Shown: positions 18,196-31,565, counted from the stretch's first letter. The stretch: DNA of 64,000 nt from Micromonospora ureilytica (GCF_015751765.1 NZ_JADOTX010000001.1:6324001-6388000); one strand, 5' to 3'. Numbers and translations: made by a program. Notes: generated by a model not told the origin, from the letters alone.

Positions 18196-19336
18196 CCGGC
18201 CGGTCCCCGTCACCGCCGTCGAGCGACCGGGTCCGGCCGGACGTGGCAGTGGTGGGGGCGGGGCCGATCGGGCTGGCGATCGCCTGGCGTTGCGCCGCGC
18301 GAGGGCTGCGGGTGGAGGTGCACGATCCGGCACCAGGTTCGGGGGCGTCGGCGGTGGCCGCCGGCATGCTCTCCCCGGTCGCCGAGGCGTACTTCGGTGA
18401 GCGGCAGCTGACCGGGTTGCTGCTGGCGTCAGCCGCCCGCTGGCCGGCGTTCGCCGCCGAGCTGACCGAGCTGACCGGATGCCAGATCGGCTACCGGACC
18501 GAGGGCACCCTGGTGGTCGGGCTCACCGGCGACGACCTGGCCGAGGCGCGCCGGCTGTGGGCGTACCAGCAGGCTTTGGGTTTGCCCGTGACGCCGCTGC
18601 GCCCCAGCGAGCTGCGCGACCGCGAACCGGCGCTCGCCCCACGGGTGCGCGGCGGCGCCCTCGCGCCCACCGACCACCAGGTCGACCCCCGGCTGCTGGT
18701 GCCGGCCTTGCGCGCGGCCGCGCAGCGGACTGGCGCGGTGCTCGTGCCGCGGCCGGTCCGACACCTGTCCGATGTGGACGCCGAGGTCACTGTGGTCGCC
18801 GCCGGTTGCGGGGCCGCCGCGCTCACCGGCCTGCCCGTGCGGCCGGTGAAGGGCCAGATCCTCCGACTCCGCGCGCCCGACGGCGTCGCGCCGGGCTTCC
18901 GGCACGTGATCCGGGGGTACGCCGACGGCGAGCACGTCTACCTGGTGCCCCGAGCCGACGGCGAGGTCGTGCTCGGCGCGACGGTCGAGGAACGCTCCGA
19001 CACCACTGTCACCGCAGGCGCTGTGCAGCGGCTGCTGCGCGCCGGGGTCGACCTGCTGCCCGAACTGGCCGAGTACGACCTGGTCGAGGCGATCGCCGGG
19101 CTGCGCCCGGGCACCCCGGACAACGCGCCGATCCTCGGGCCGCTGCCCGACCGGCCGGACGTCCTGGCCGCCACCGGGCATCACCGGCACGGCATCGTGC
19201 TGACCCCGATCACCGCCGACCTGATCGCCGATCTGGTGCTCGGCGGCGTACCCGACCCGCTGCTCACGCCTTTCCGGGCCGACCGCTTCGGCGGTGCCGC
19301 GTCGGGCGGACCTGAAGCCACGACGGAGGGGGACCT

Positions 19337-19346
<10 letters not shown>
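18189..19346 (+). CDS. thiO: Glycine oxidase ThiO
   Basis: 385 residues; FAD-dependent D-amino-acid-oxidase fold. It oxidises glycine to iminoacetate (dehydroglycine) for thiazole synthesis. The N-terminal dinucleotide motif is VVGAGPIGLAIAWRCAARGL, followed by the acid of strand 2 in VEVHDPAPGSGASAVAAGM. Late FAD contacts lie in GLRPGTPDNAPILGPLPD and ATGHHRHGIVLTPITA. It starts at GTG inside the thiE end and its own end overlaps thiS by 10 nt, fitting a tightly coupled operon. Confidence 0.93.
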
Positions 19347-23505
<4,159 letters not shown>

Positions 23506-23522
23506 CCCACCTGGAGGGTGGG
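23506..23522 (+). terminator. Small hairpin after thiC
   Basis: CCCACC (23506-23511) pairs with GGTGGG (23517-23522), loop 5 nt, beginning at the base after the thiC stop. It is short and without a T-run; a weak terminator or 3-prime end stabiliser. Confidence 0.4.
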
Positions 23523-23627
23523 CCGTCTCCGGGGCGTCCCGGGTGTCCCTGGGCCTCGCGGGTCCCTGGGTCCCGCGGGCGTCACGGGGTCGGCCTGCGT
23601 GCCCGCTGGGCGGAGGCGTCGCGGGGC

Positions 23628-23702
23628 GATCGACTCGGGTTCATGGATGTCGGGGTGTCCAGGTCGGTGGGATAGCCCGGTTTCCGTGAACCCGAGTCGA
23701 TC
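23628..23702. repeat. 16-bp inverted repeat with about 35-nt inner loop, downstream of thiC
   Basis: GATCGACTCGGGTTCA (23628-23643) is perfectly complementary to 23687-23702. After one T-G mispair the stem continues with GGA/TCC. The outer ends are GATC. It occupies the spacer between the thi operon and a convergent minus-strand gene. The arm sequence is unrelated to the other palindromes in the window, but the architecture is similar. Confidence 0.8.
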
Positions 23703-23758
23703 AAACGGCGGCCGATCGGTGCGTTTGCGCCCGGCGCGGTGGAGTCAGTCGCGGTTGG

Positions 23759-26700
23759 TCATTCGCGATGGTGTCGACCGGTGGAGCGCAACGACCGGCG
23801 GCCGTTTTCCTGCTCGGGCTCGTTGTCCGACACCGGCTTGCTCAGACCGGCGACCCAGTCGACGAATTCCTCGTCCTGGGTCGCCAGCGGTTCCGCCGAG
23901 TCCGACGTTGTCGGGCTCTCCTCGTCCGCGCGGGACCGGTTGCGGCGGAACAACCCGCCGAGCCGCCCTCGCCGGGAGGGTTGCTCTGCCAGCTTCGGGG
24001 GCGTCGGCGCTGCCGACGTGGCGTCAGTAGGCGCCAAATCGTCGGCGTCGGCGCTGCCGCTGGTAGTAGCGCTGCTCGTGGTGGCGCTGCTCGTGGTGGC
24101 GCCGGCGGCGGTTGCGCTGTTGGCGGGGGCGGCGGTGGCGCTGGTGGCGCTGGTGGCGGTGCCGGAGGGCGCGCCCACCGCGCCCGGGGACTCTGCCCGG
24201 CCCGGGTGTTCGGCCGGAGCGGTCGTCGCGCTGGCTTCGGTCGGCGCTGTCCGTGCCGTCGAGCTGTCCTGCGATTCCGCCGACCTGGCGCGCCGAGAGG
24301 TGTCGAATGCGTTCCAGGTGCCGGCCCGGCTCAGGTCCGGCAAGGGTGCCCGATGCCGGGGCCTGGGCATCGGCTCGCTCGGCTCGTCGGGCCCGCTCGA
24401 CCCCTCCGATGCCGTTGCCCCAGTGGCCCCCGGCTCGGAGGTCTGCGGTGGCACCGTCCACGTCGAGGTGACCGGCCAGGCCGACGGCGCGGGCGTCCAG
24501 CGGTCCGCATCCGGGTCACTGGCGGCGGTGGCCCCGAACAACCCGGCGCCGGGAACGTCCTCGGCGGCGGGCCGTGCGCTGTCGGTGCCACGAACCCCGG
24601 TGATTGCAGAATCGCTGGCCGGGGAGGTCGCGTCGGCCGGTGCTGCTTTGCTGCCCGGGCCGGCCTTCGGGACGCGCGGGGAGACAGTGGCTTCCGCACC
24701 AGGGTGGCCGGTCGCGGTCGTCGGTACCGCCGGTGCTCGCGTCGTGCCGGTCGCGGTGGTCGGTGCTTGCGCCTCGCCCGCGGTGGTCGGTTCCTGTGTG
24801 GCGTTGGTTGCCGTGGTCGGGGATTCCGGGTCGGTAGGCGCCTGCGTCGAGTCGGCTCCGGCGGTCGCCGAGGTGGCCGGCGCTCGCTTCGACCCGGTGA
24901 CGGGGGTGGCCGGTGCTCGCTTCGTGCCGGTAGCGGTAGCGGTGGCGTCTGCTGCTGCCGTGCCGGCGGCAGAAGCAGAGGCAGCCTCGATCGTCGAACT
25001 CGACTGCTCACCCGGGCTCCCCTGGCTGGCCACCGGAGTGCCGGCGGTCGCGTCGGAGCCGGTGCTGTCGGCGGACCTGCCCGGCCGGGTGCCCTTCGTG
25101 GCGCGGCCAGTGGCCGTCTCGCGGGTGACTGTCTCGCCGGGGGTCGTCTCGCGGGTGGTCGTCTCGTTGGCGGTCGCCGAGCCGTCAGGCGACACGCCGT
25201 CAGCCGTGTCGGAAGCGGTGGCGTCCGGGTTGGCCTTCGACTTGCGGGGCCGTCGCGGCTTGATCGTCAGCGGCGCCTCGGGCGTGCCGTGGTCGGCCGT
25301 TCCCGCGCTGGTCGCCCCCGTGCTCGTGCCCGACCCCGCGCTCGCGCTGGTCGTGCCCGCGCTGGTCGTGCCCGCGCTGGTCGTGCCCGCGCTGGTCGTG
25401 CCTGTGCCGGTCGGGGCCGCCCCCGACGGGGTCGTGCCCGTGGCGGCGGCGACGGAACTGGAAGCGCTCCTGCCAGTCGGGGATGTGCTGGTCGCCTCCG
25501 TGCCACTGCCGGTGCCGCCCGCGGCAGTGCTGGTCCGGGCCGTGCTGCCGGTGGCGGGAATGGGCGTGCCGGCGCTGGGCGTGCCGGCGCTGGGTGTTTC
25601 CGGGCTGGTCGGAACGGCTGCGGACCTGCGGGTGGTGCGCCTACTACCGGTCGGCCTGCCGCTCGTGTCCGTCGCCGCGCTGCCGGCCGGCTCGTCGACC
25701 GCTCGGCCACCCGTCGGGGTCGCGGCGTCGGTGCGTCCGGCCGTGGTGCTGGTCGGGGTGGCGTCGGCGACGTTGCTGACGTCGGTGCCGGCCGAGGGCT
25801 CGGCCGTGGCCGGGACACCATCACGGCGCGCCGGAGGCGTCTGCCCCTTGGCGGTGAACTCACCGGTCGGCGCGGTCAGCCAGGCGGCGGGCTGAGTCGG
25901 GGCGGCCGGAGACGAAGGAGCGGCCTGAGACGGAGGAGCGGCGGGAGACGGAGGAGCGGCCTGAGACGGAGGAGCGGCGGGAGTCGGGCCGTGCTGGCCG
26001 CTCGCGGTGGTCGTCGGCCAGTCCCAGTGGGCCGGGACTGTGCGTACGCCATCGGGGTCGCCCGCTGCCCGCGGACCCGCAACGACGCCGCCGGGCTGCG
26101 TGGTGGCCAGCTCGGCGTTGGTTGTCTCCGTGTCGGGGCGTTCGGCGGTGTCCCGGTCGTTCGTGGCGCTGGGCAGCGCCGGGCCGGCGGGCAGTGGGCG
26201 CAGGATGGCGGTGGGCTCGATGGCCTGCGGGTCGGTGGTACGGGTGCTCGTCGGCCAGCGCAGCAGCGCGGCGGCGGCCGCGCCGAGCGCCCCGGCGAGG
26301 ATCGCGATCAACGAGCCGTAGTAGGGGGTGGCCTGGTAGCGGTCCACCGCGTCGCCCGGACCGGCGGTCAGGTAGGCGAACGCCACCAGTACCGGACCGG
26401 CCACCCCGGTGGCCCCGCTGACCAGTGGAACCTGGCCCCGCCAGCGAGCCAGCGCGGCGGTAGCCGCGCCGGCCAGTAGCGCCACGGTGGGCAGCAGGAG
26501 CAGCGCCAGCCGCTGTGCCGCGGCGTCGTCGAGCCAGCTCGGTTCCAGTACGCCGAGTCGGACGGTCGGCAGTGGGCCGGCGGTGCCGAGCGACGGTAGG
26601 ACGGAGATCAGCGCCAGGAGCCAGACCGCGCCGGCCACGGCGGCCATGTTCCAGCCCAGCTCGGGCCGGAACAGGACGGCGATCGCCGCGCCTGCCCCGA

Positions 26701-27094
26701 TCACCGCGCCGACCACGGCGCAGATGCCCACCGCCCAGACCGGGTCGACGGAGATCAGCTCCGCGGCGCGGGCGGGCTGCATGCAGAGCGGGGCGATGAC
26801 TGTGGCGCCGAGCGCTGCCGCGCCAGCGACCGCCAGTTGCCGGCCGGTGCTGGCTGCCGGGGCGTCGCGGCGAGCGAGGCGTCCGGTTACGACGGCGCCG
26901 GCGACTGCGGCGTTCGCGGCGAACCAGCCCACCCAGACCAGCTGGGCCGGCCACTGGTTGACTGTCGTACCGGTGAATGCGCCGGTCAGGCGAACAATGC
27001 CGAAACCGTATGCGACGCCGAGCTGGCCGGCTCCGGCCAGCACGCTCACCCCGAGCGCCGTGAGCAGCAGTCTGCCCCAGGTCCGAAAGGCCAT
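23759..27094 (-). CDS. Polytopic membrane protein with a very long Thr/Ser/Ala-rich tail, function unknown
   Basis: 1111 residues from ATG at 27094 (MAFRTWGRLLLTALGVSVLA). The first 300 or so residues carry about eight hydrophobic segments (e.g. QLVWVGWFAANAAVAGAVV, AVVGAVIGAGAAIAVLF, AALGAAAAALLRW). About 750 residues follow of low-complexity Thr/Ser/Ala/Pro/Gly sequence with scattered acidic and Arg residues, ending in a charged segment (RGRLGGLFRRNRSRADEE). Two tandem DNA repeat tracts lie in the tail coding region. No enzymatic motif is visible. The tail could be a glycosylated wall-spanning or disordered scaffold region. Converges with thiC. Confidence 0.7.
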   Translation of the reverse strand: MAFRTWGRLLLTALGVSVLAGAGQLGVAYGFGIVRLTGAFTGTTVNQWPAQLVWVGWFAANAAVAGAVVTGRLARRDAPAASTGRQLAVAGAAALGATVIAPLCMQPARAAELISVDPVWAVGICAVVGAVIGAGAAIAVLFRPELGWNMAAVAGAVWLLALISVLPSLGTAGPLPTVRLGVLEPSWLDDAAAQRLALLLLPTVALLAGAATAALARWRGQVPLVSGATGVAGPVLVAFAYLTAGPGDAVDRYQATPYYGSLIAILAGALGAAAAALLRWPTSTRTTDPQAIEPTAILRPLPAGPALPSATNDRDTAERPDTETTNAELATTQPGGVVAGPRAAGDPDGVRTVPAHWDWPTTTASGQHGPTPAAPPSQAAPPSPAAPPSQAAPSSPAAPTQPAAWLTAPTGEFTAKGQTPPARRDGVPATAEPSAGTDVSNVADATPTSTTAGRTDAATPTGGRAVDEPAGSAATDTSGRPTGSRRTTRRSAAVPTSPETPSAGTPSAGTPIPATGSTARTSTAAGGTGSGTEATSTSPTGRSASSSVAAATGTTPSGAAPTGTGTTSAGTTSAGTTSAGTTSASAGSGTSTGATSAGTADHGTPEAPLTIKPRRPRKSKANPDATASDTADGVSPDGSATANETTTRETTPGETVTRETATGRATKGTRPGRSADSTGSDATAGTPVASQGSPGEQSSSTIEAASASAAGTAAADATATATGTKRAPATPVTGSKRAPATSATAGADSTQAPTDPESPTTATNATQEPTTAGEAQAPTTATGTTRAPAVPTTATGHPGAEATVSPRVPKAGPGSKAAPADATSPASDSAITGVRGTDSARPAAEDVPGAGLFGATAASDPDADRWTPAPSAWPVTSTWTVPPQTSEPGATGATASEGSSGPDEPSEPMPRPRHRAPLPDLSRAGTWNAFDTSRRARSAESQDSSTARTAPTEASATTAPAEHPGRAESPGAVGAPSGTATSATSATAAPANSATAAGATTSSATTSSATTSGSADADDLAPTDATSAAPTPPKLAEQPSRRGRLGGLFRRNRSRADEESPTTSDSAEPLATQDEEFVDWVAGLSKPVSDNEPEQENGRRSLRSTGRHHRE
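25350..25394. repeat. 15-bp tandem repeat, three perfect copies
   Basis: The unit GTCGTGCCCGCGCTG repeats at 25350, 25365 and 25380, with degenerate copies on both sides. On the coding minus strand it encodes a TTSAG-type pentapeptide repeat in the low-complexity tail. Length is a multiple of three, so copy-number change would keep the frame. Confidence 0.9.
25908..25979. repeat. 18-bp tandem repeat, four near-identical copies
   Basis: The unit (G/T)GAGACGGAGGAGCGGC(C/G) is repeated four times and alternates at its ends, so it also reads as a 36-bp unit twice. On the minus strand it encodes alternating PPSQAA and PPSPAA blocks just after the membrane domain. Confidence 0.9.
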
Positions 27095-27170
27095 GTCCGG
27101 CACGTTACGCACCTGGTACACCCGATCGCCACCGGCGCGCCGCGCGGCACACCGGTGGCCATCGGCGGGT

Positions 27171-27479
27171 CTACTTGAGTTCGACCAGCCGGGCCAGGTA
27201 AGTCGTATCTCCGACATTGGTCAGCATGTGCACCGCGCCCGGGTCCCGGTAGACCACTCCGCCGGTGGGCTCGTCGGCGTCGATCCGGGTCCCGTCGACA
27301 GTCTGTATAACGTTCTTGGCGCCCTCGATCGCCACCACAAGGTAGGGGTGGTCGTGCCGGTGCAGCGGCTGCCGCTCGCCCGGCTCGAGCCGGATGTGCC
27401 AGACCCGGACCCGGTCGTTCTCGTACACGATCTCCTGACCCACCGGGCCGAGTTCGGTTCCGTCGATCACGTCGGTCAT
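27171..27479 (-). CDS. Small cupin-domain protein
   Basis: 102 residues forming one cupin barrel. Motif 1 is visible as PGERQPLHRHDHPYLVVAIEG (HxH plus a later acidic residue) and motif 2 as PGAVHMLTNVG. Such single cupins bind a metal or small ligand and often act as dioxygenase-like or sensory subunits. Its ATG overlaps the stop of the LLM oxidoreductase (ATGA), so it is the last gene of a three-gene operon with that enzyme and an ABC ATPase. Substrate unknown. Confidence 0.82.
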   Translation of the reverse strand: MTDVIDGTELGPVGQEIVYENDRVRVWHIRLEPGERQPLHRHDHPYLVVAIEGAKNVIQTVDGTRIDADEPTGGVVYRDPGAVHMLTNVGDTTYLARLVELK

Positions 27480-28426
27480 CGTGCTCCGTCCAGTTGGGGC
27501 AGCACCTCGGCGGCGATCAGCTCAAGGTGGTCGAGATCATCGAAGTCGATCAGGCGTAGGTGGACCCGCGTGGTGCCGATCGCGGCGAACTCACCGATCC
27601 GCTGCGCGAGCTGCGCGGGGGACCCGACCACCGGGTCCTCCGGTGGCAGCGCGCTCTTCTCGTGCAGGGGCGCGGCCCGACGCTGGGCCTCCGCGTCGGT
27701 CCGGCCGATGGCGACGACGATCCCGGCGGAGAGCACCAACGGGTCGCGCCCGGACTCCGTCCGTCCGGTGCGCTCACACGCCTCGCGCACCCGGTCGTAC
27801 GCCTCGGCGGTGGCGGCCACGGATTTGAACGGCATGTTGAACTCGTCGGCGTACCGGGCGGCCAGTTCGGGTGTGCGCTTGGGCCCACGTCCGCCCACGA
27901 TGATCGGCGGGCCGGGCACCTGCACCGGCTTGGGCAGGGCGGGAGCGTCCACCAGCCGGTAGTGGTCGCCGGTGTAGCTGTAGGTCTGGCCGGGCGGGGT
28001 CGCCCACAGCCCGGTGAGCACCTCAAGCTGCTCGGCCAGTCGGTCGAAGCGCTCGCTGACGGCTGGGAACGGGATGCCGTACGAGGTGTGCTCGCGCTCG
28101 TACCAGCCGGCGCCGATGCCCAGGTCGACACGGCCACCGCTCATCTGGTCGACCTGCGCGACCATCACCGCGAGGGGACCGGGCAGGCGGAACGTGGCCG
28201 ACGTCACCAGGGTGCCGAGCCGGATCCGCTGGGTTTCCCGGGCCAGGGCGGCGAGGGTCAGCCAGGCGTCCGTGGGGCCGGGTAGGCCCGGGTCGGCGCC
28301 CATCGACTGGTAGTGGTCGGCGCGGAGGAAGCCCTCGTAGCCGCATGCCTCGACCAGCCGGGCGAACCGGAGCTGGGTGTCGTAGCTGGCGCCACGGTTC
28401 GGCTCGGTGAAGACCGACACCCGCAT
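27476..28426 (-). CDS. LLM-class flavin (F420 or FMN)-dependent oxidoreductase
   Basis: 316 residues from ATG at 28426 (MRVSVFTEPNRGASYDTQLR). The luciferase-like TIM barrel is recognised from RIRLGTLVTSATFRLPGPLA, QMSGGRVDLGIGAGWYEREH and PIIVGGRGPKRTPELAARYA. The actinobacterial members of this subfamily commonly use F420; FMN is also possible. It starts 2 nt after the ABC ATPase stop and overlaps the cupin, so its substrate may be what the neighbouring importer brings in. Confidence 0.87.
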   Translation of the reverse strand: MRVSVFTEPNRGASYDTQLRFARLVEACGYEGFLRADHYQSMGADPGLPGPTDAWLTLAALARETQRIRLGTLVTSATFRLPGPLAVMVAQVDQMSGGRVDLGIGAGWYEREHTSYGIPFPAVSERFDRLAEQLEVLTGLWATPPGQTYSYTGDHYRLVDAPALPKPVQVPGPPIIVGGRGPKRTPELAARYADEFNMPFKSVAATAEAYDRVREACERTGRTESGRDPLVLSAGIVVAIGRTDAEAQRRAAPLHEKSALPPEDPVVGSPAQLAQRIGEFAAIGTTRVHLRLIDFDDLDHLELIAAEVLPQLDGAR

Positions 28427-28428
28427 GG

Positions 28429-29214
28429 TCAGTGTCCTTCCGCGCCGGCGGTGGCCGGCTGCTCGCGTTCCATCAGTAGTTCGTGCAGGTCGGCGCTGAC
28501 CTGGGCGACGTCGGCCAGGTGGGCGTTGCGGCCCAGCGTGCGGGGCCGGGGGATGGTCACGTCGACGACCTTGCGGATTCGGCCGGGGCGGGGGCTCAGC
28601 ACGACCACCCGGTCGGCGAGCAGCACCGCCTCGTCGATCGAGTGGGTGACGAAGACGATTGTCGGCTTGTTCTCCATGTGCACCCGCTGGAGTTCGCCGG
28701 AGAGTTCCTCGCGGGTGAGCGCGTCCAAAGCGGAGAACGGTTCGTCCATCAGCATCACCCGGGGGTTGCCGATCAATGACCGGCACAGCGACACCCGTTG
28801 CTGCATGCCGCCGGAGAGTTCGTGCGGCAGCCGCTTCTCGAAGCCGGCCAACCCGGCCACGTCGAGTAGTTGCCGGGCCCGTTCCCGGTGCTTGGCACGG
28901 CCCCAGCCGAAGACCTCCACGGGCAGCAGGACGTTGTCCAGCACGGTGCGCCAGGGCAGCAGCGCCGGCTTCTGGAACAGCATGGCGATGTCCTGGCGGG
29001 GGCGGGTGATCGGCGTACCGGCGACGGTGATCTCACCGGCGCTCAGCGGGAGCAGCCCGGCGATCAGTCGCAGCAGGGTGGACTTGCCGCAGCCAGAGCG
29101 GCCGAGCACGGCGACGAACTCGCCCTCGGCGACGTCGAGGTCGATGCCGCGCAGCGCCTCGACCCGGCCGGATCGGCCCTCGAAGGTACGGGACACCCCG
29201 GACAGTCGGATCAT
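28429..29214 (-). CDS. ABC transporter ATP-binding protein (SsuB/TauB/ThiZ type)
   Basis: 261 residues from ATG at 29214, with GGAGG upstream. Walker A GRSGCGKST, Q-loop LFQKPALLPWRTV, signature LSGGMQQRVSLCRSL, Walker B VMLMDEPFSALD and H-loop VTHSIDEAV are all present. It belongs to the nitrate/sulfonate/taurine/thiamine-precursor group. It is divergent from the matching binding protein (29485) and permease (30620), which complete the importer. Confidence 0.92.
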   Translation of the reverse strand: MIRLSGVSRTFEGRSGRVEALRGIDLDVAEGEFVAVLGRSGCGKSTLLRLIAGLLPLSAGEITVAGTPITRPRQDIAMLFQKPALLPWRTVLDNVLLPVEVFGWGRAKHRERARQLLDVAGLAGFEKRLPHELSGGMQQRVSLCRSLIGNPRVMLMDEPFSALDALTREELSGELQRVHMENKPTIVFVTHSIDEAVLLADRVVVLSPRPGRIRKVVDVTIPRPRTLGRNAHLADVAQVSADLHELLMEREQPATAGAEGH

Positions 29215-29484
29215 CTCCGGCGTACCTCCGCTGAGTCGACGGTCAGGAATCCGACAAAGGCTAGCTGCCCGCTCGAGGTATGGCACCGCGTGGGGTGGTC
29301 GTCAGGTTGTTTCCGTTCCGCAACCCGATACGCCTGGCGTCGCAACTGTGGGTTTCTCGTACGCTGTGCCCGCGAAGAGTCCCCTCACGACGGCGGCGCC
29401 CGGCTTCCACCCCTCTCGCCGGCCCGTCACGACAACCCCCTCCGGTGGCCTGCCGGCCCCGGTCGGAAAGGACATGGTGCACTG

Positions 29485-30516
29485 ATGAGAAGGCTGACCC
29501 GTACGGTCGCTACGGCCGCGCTGGCCACCGCCCTCGCCCTTGTCTCCGCCTGCAGCAGCGGGTCGGATTCGGCCGATGACGCCAAGGGCGGCAATGGCAA
29601 GACGCCGGACAAGGTGACCTACCTCACCTCGTTCGGCAACTTCGGCCGTGACTCCTACGCCTGGGTGGCGAAGGACAAGGGCTTCTTCAAGGACGCCGGC
29701 TTCGACGTCGAGATCAAGGCCGGTCAGGGCACCGGTGGCGTGATCCAGACCGTTGTCGGCGGTCAGGCCGACTTCGGCCCGATCGACCTCACCGGCGGCC
29801 TGCTCCAGTTCGGCAACGGCCAGGCGAAGGACTTCACAGTGGTGGCCGCGATTCAGCAGCGCACCATGGCGGGCATCGCCACCGTCGAGGGCAAGAACAT
29901 CAGCTCGCCGAAGGACCTGGAGGGCAAGAAGCTCGCCGACACCCCCGGGTCCGTGGTCCGCAACCTCTTCCCGACGTACGCCCGGCTCGCCGGCGTGGAC
30001 GCGAGCAAGGTGACCTGGGTCAACGGTGAGGCGCAGAACCTGATCGGCACGCTGGCCTCCGGGTCGGTCGACGGCATCGGTCAGTTCGTCGTCGGTCAGC
30101 CCACCATCGAGGCGGCGGCCAAGAAGAAGGCCGTCATGCTGCCGTACAGCAACGTGATGCAGGACCTCTACGGCAACGTGCTGATCACCTCCTCGAAGAT
30201 CGCCAAGGAGAAGCCCGAGATGGTGAAGCGGTTCACCGCGGCGCTGCTCAAGGGCCTGGAGTACAGCCTGGCGAACTCCAAGGAGGCCGCCGACATCCTG
30301 AAGAAGAACGTCGACGCCACCAACCCGGTCTCCGCCGCCGCCGAGCTGGAGCTGATGGCCGCGTACGTCCGTTCCGGCAACACCGGCACCGCGATCGGCA
30401 CCCTGGACAGCGGTCGGGTCGCCAAGAGCATCGCCATCCTGCAGGGCGCCGGCGCGCTGAAGCAGACCATCACCCCCGAGCAGATCATCGACTTCAGCCT
30501 CGCGCCGAAGGCCTGA
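29485..30516 (+). CDS. NMT1/THI5-like ABC substrate-binding lipoprotein
   Basis: 343 residues from ATG at 29485. A lipoprotein signal (ATALALVSACSSGSDSADD) places the lipidated Cys at about residue 23. The mature part has the NMT1/THI5-type fold: WVAKDKGFFKDAGFDVEIKA, then GGVIQTVVGGQADFGPIDLT. This family captures thiamine pyrimidine precursors, nitrate, sulfonates or riboflavin. Proximity to thi genes suggests, but does not show, an HMP-type ligand; no TPP riboswitch precedes this operon. The permease gene follows after 103 nt. Confidence 0.88.
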   Translation: MRRLTRTVATAALATALALVSACSSGSDSADDAKGGNGKTPDKVTYLTSFGNFGRDSYAWVAKDKGFFKDAGFDVEIKAGQGTGGVIQTVVGGQADFGPIDLTGGLLQFGNGQAKDFTVVAAIQQRTMAGIATVEGKNISSPKDLEGKKLADTPGSVVRNLFPTYARLAGVDASKVTWVNGEAQNLIGTLASGSVDGIGQFVVGQPTIEAAAKKKAVMLPYSNVMQDLYGNVLITSSKIAKEKPEMVKRFTAALLKGLEYSLANSKEAADILKKNVDATNPVSAAAELELMAAYVRSGNTGTAIGTLDSGRVAKSIAILQGAGALKQTITPEQIIDFSLAPKA

Positions 30517-30619
30517 TCGTCCGGTCGTCATCAGGGGGTACGTCCCGCCGGTTCCGGTGGGGCGTACCCCCGTCGCTCGTCGGCCCTCAGTGGGCCGTGG
30601 GATTTCGAGGAGGACAGAG

Positions 30620-31477
30620 ATGACCGACGTCCGGTCGGCGGACCCGGCGGTGGCGGAACCCCCGCCCCCGAGTGCTGGCCCCGAGACGGGGCGTACGGGT
30701 CGAGGTGCCGGTCTTCGGGCCGGGGCCGAGGCGGTGCTGCCCGCGGTCGGCATCCTGATCGCGCTGGCGGCGTGGTGGCTGATCGCCCGACTGGAACTGG
30801 TCCACCCGGTCGCCCTGCCGCCGCCCGGTGACGTGCTCAGCGCGTTCGTCGAAAAGCCGGCCCAGTTGCTGGAGCACACCTGGGACACCACGCTGGAGAT
30901 CCTGACCGGCTTCGCCCTCTCGGTGGCCGCCGGTGTGCTGATCGGGCTCTCCCTGGCCAGCTCCCGCACTGTGGAGCGGATGTTCACGCCGCTGCTGGTC
31001 GCGGTGAACGCGGTGCCGAAGATCACGTTGGGCCCGCTGTTGGTGGTGGCGCTCGGCTGGGGCCAGAAGCCGATCCTGACCATGGTGTTCCTGCTCTGCT
31101 TCTTCCCGATCGTGCTGTCCACCGCGACCGGGCTGACCACCACGCCGGCCGACCTGGCCGAACTGGTGCGTTCCTGGAACGCCTCCCGCTGGCAGGCGTT
31201 CCGCAAGGTGCGCTTCCCGGCCGCGCTGCCGCAGATCTTCGTCGGGCTCAAGGTGGCCATGCCCTTGGCCGCGATCGGTGCGGTGATCGGTGAGTTCCAG
31301 GCCGGCGAGAGCGGTCTCGGCTACGTCATCACGCAGTACGCCGGCATCGGCGACGCCGCCACCGCCTGGGCGGCGATCATGCTGGTGGCGCTGGTGAGCA
31401 TCCTGCTCTACACGGCGCTCCTGCTGATCGAGCGGATCGCCCTGCCCTGGGTGCGAGAAACCACAAGCAGCCGCTAA
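30620..31477 (+). CDS. ABC transporter permease (SsuC/TauC type)
   Basis: 285 residues from ATG at 30620, behind GAGGAGGAC. Six or so membrane helices begin with AVLPAVGILIALAAWWLIA. The BPD-transporter EAA loop is visible as WNASRWQAFRKVRFPAALPQ. It pairs with the binding protein just upstream and the divergent ATPase. A strong GC hairpin follows the stop. Confidence 0.9.
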   Translation: MTDVRSADPAVAEPPPPSAGPETGRTGRGAGLRAGAEAVLPAVGILIALAAWWLIARLELVHPVALPPPGDVLSAFVEKPAQLLEHTWDTTLEILTGFALSVAAGVLIGLSLASSRTVERMFTPLLVAVNAVPKITLGPLLVVALGWGQKPILTMVFLLCFFPIVLSTATGLTTTPADLAELVRSWNASRWQAFRKVRFPAALPQIFVGLKVAMPLAAIGAVIGEFQAGESGLGYVITQYAGIGDAATAWAAIMLVALVSILLYTALLLIERIALPWVRETTSSR

Positions 31478-31511
31478 CCCAACAGAAGAGATCAATCACA
31501 AGAAACGCGAA

Positions 31512-31540
31512 GGGCCGGCCCCCAGCATGGAGGCCGGCCC
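31512..31540 (+). terminator. Terminator hairpin after the ABC permease
   Basis: GGGCCGGCC (31512-31520) pairs perfectly with 31532-31540; 11-nt loop, followed by GTTCCGT. It lies 34 nt after the permease stop. Confidence 0.7.
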
Positions 31541-31565
31541 GTTCCGTCGAAGCCGCAGGTGCGAA

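Noticed and set aside
25350..25979. Tandem repeats considered as a CRISPR array
   Set aside because: Units are 15 and 18 bp, directly adjacent without spacers, and lie in an open coding frame. No cas gene is in the window.
23739..26479. Long plus-strand open frames opposite the low-complexity membrane protein gene
   Set aside because: They arise from the repetitive third-position G/C pattern. No start signal or family motif is present, and the opposite strand has a believable membrane domain.
29215..29484. A TPP riboswitch expected before the NMT1/THI5-like importer
   Set aside because: The hallmark blocks CTGAGA and CCTGATC-TAATG are absent from this divergent region, so thiamine control is not supported.
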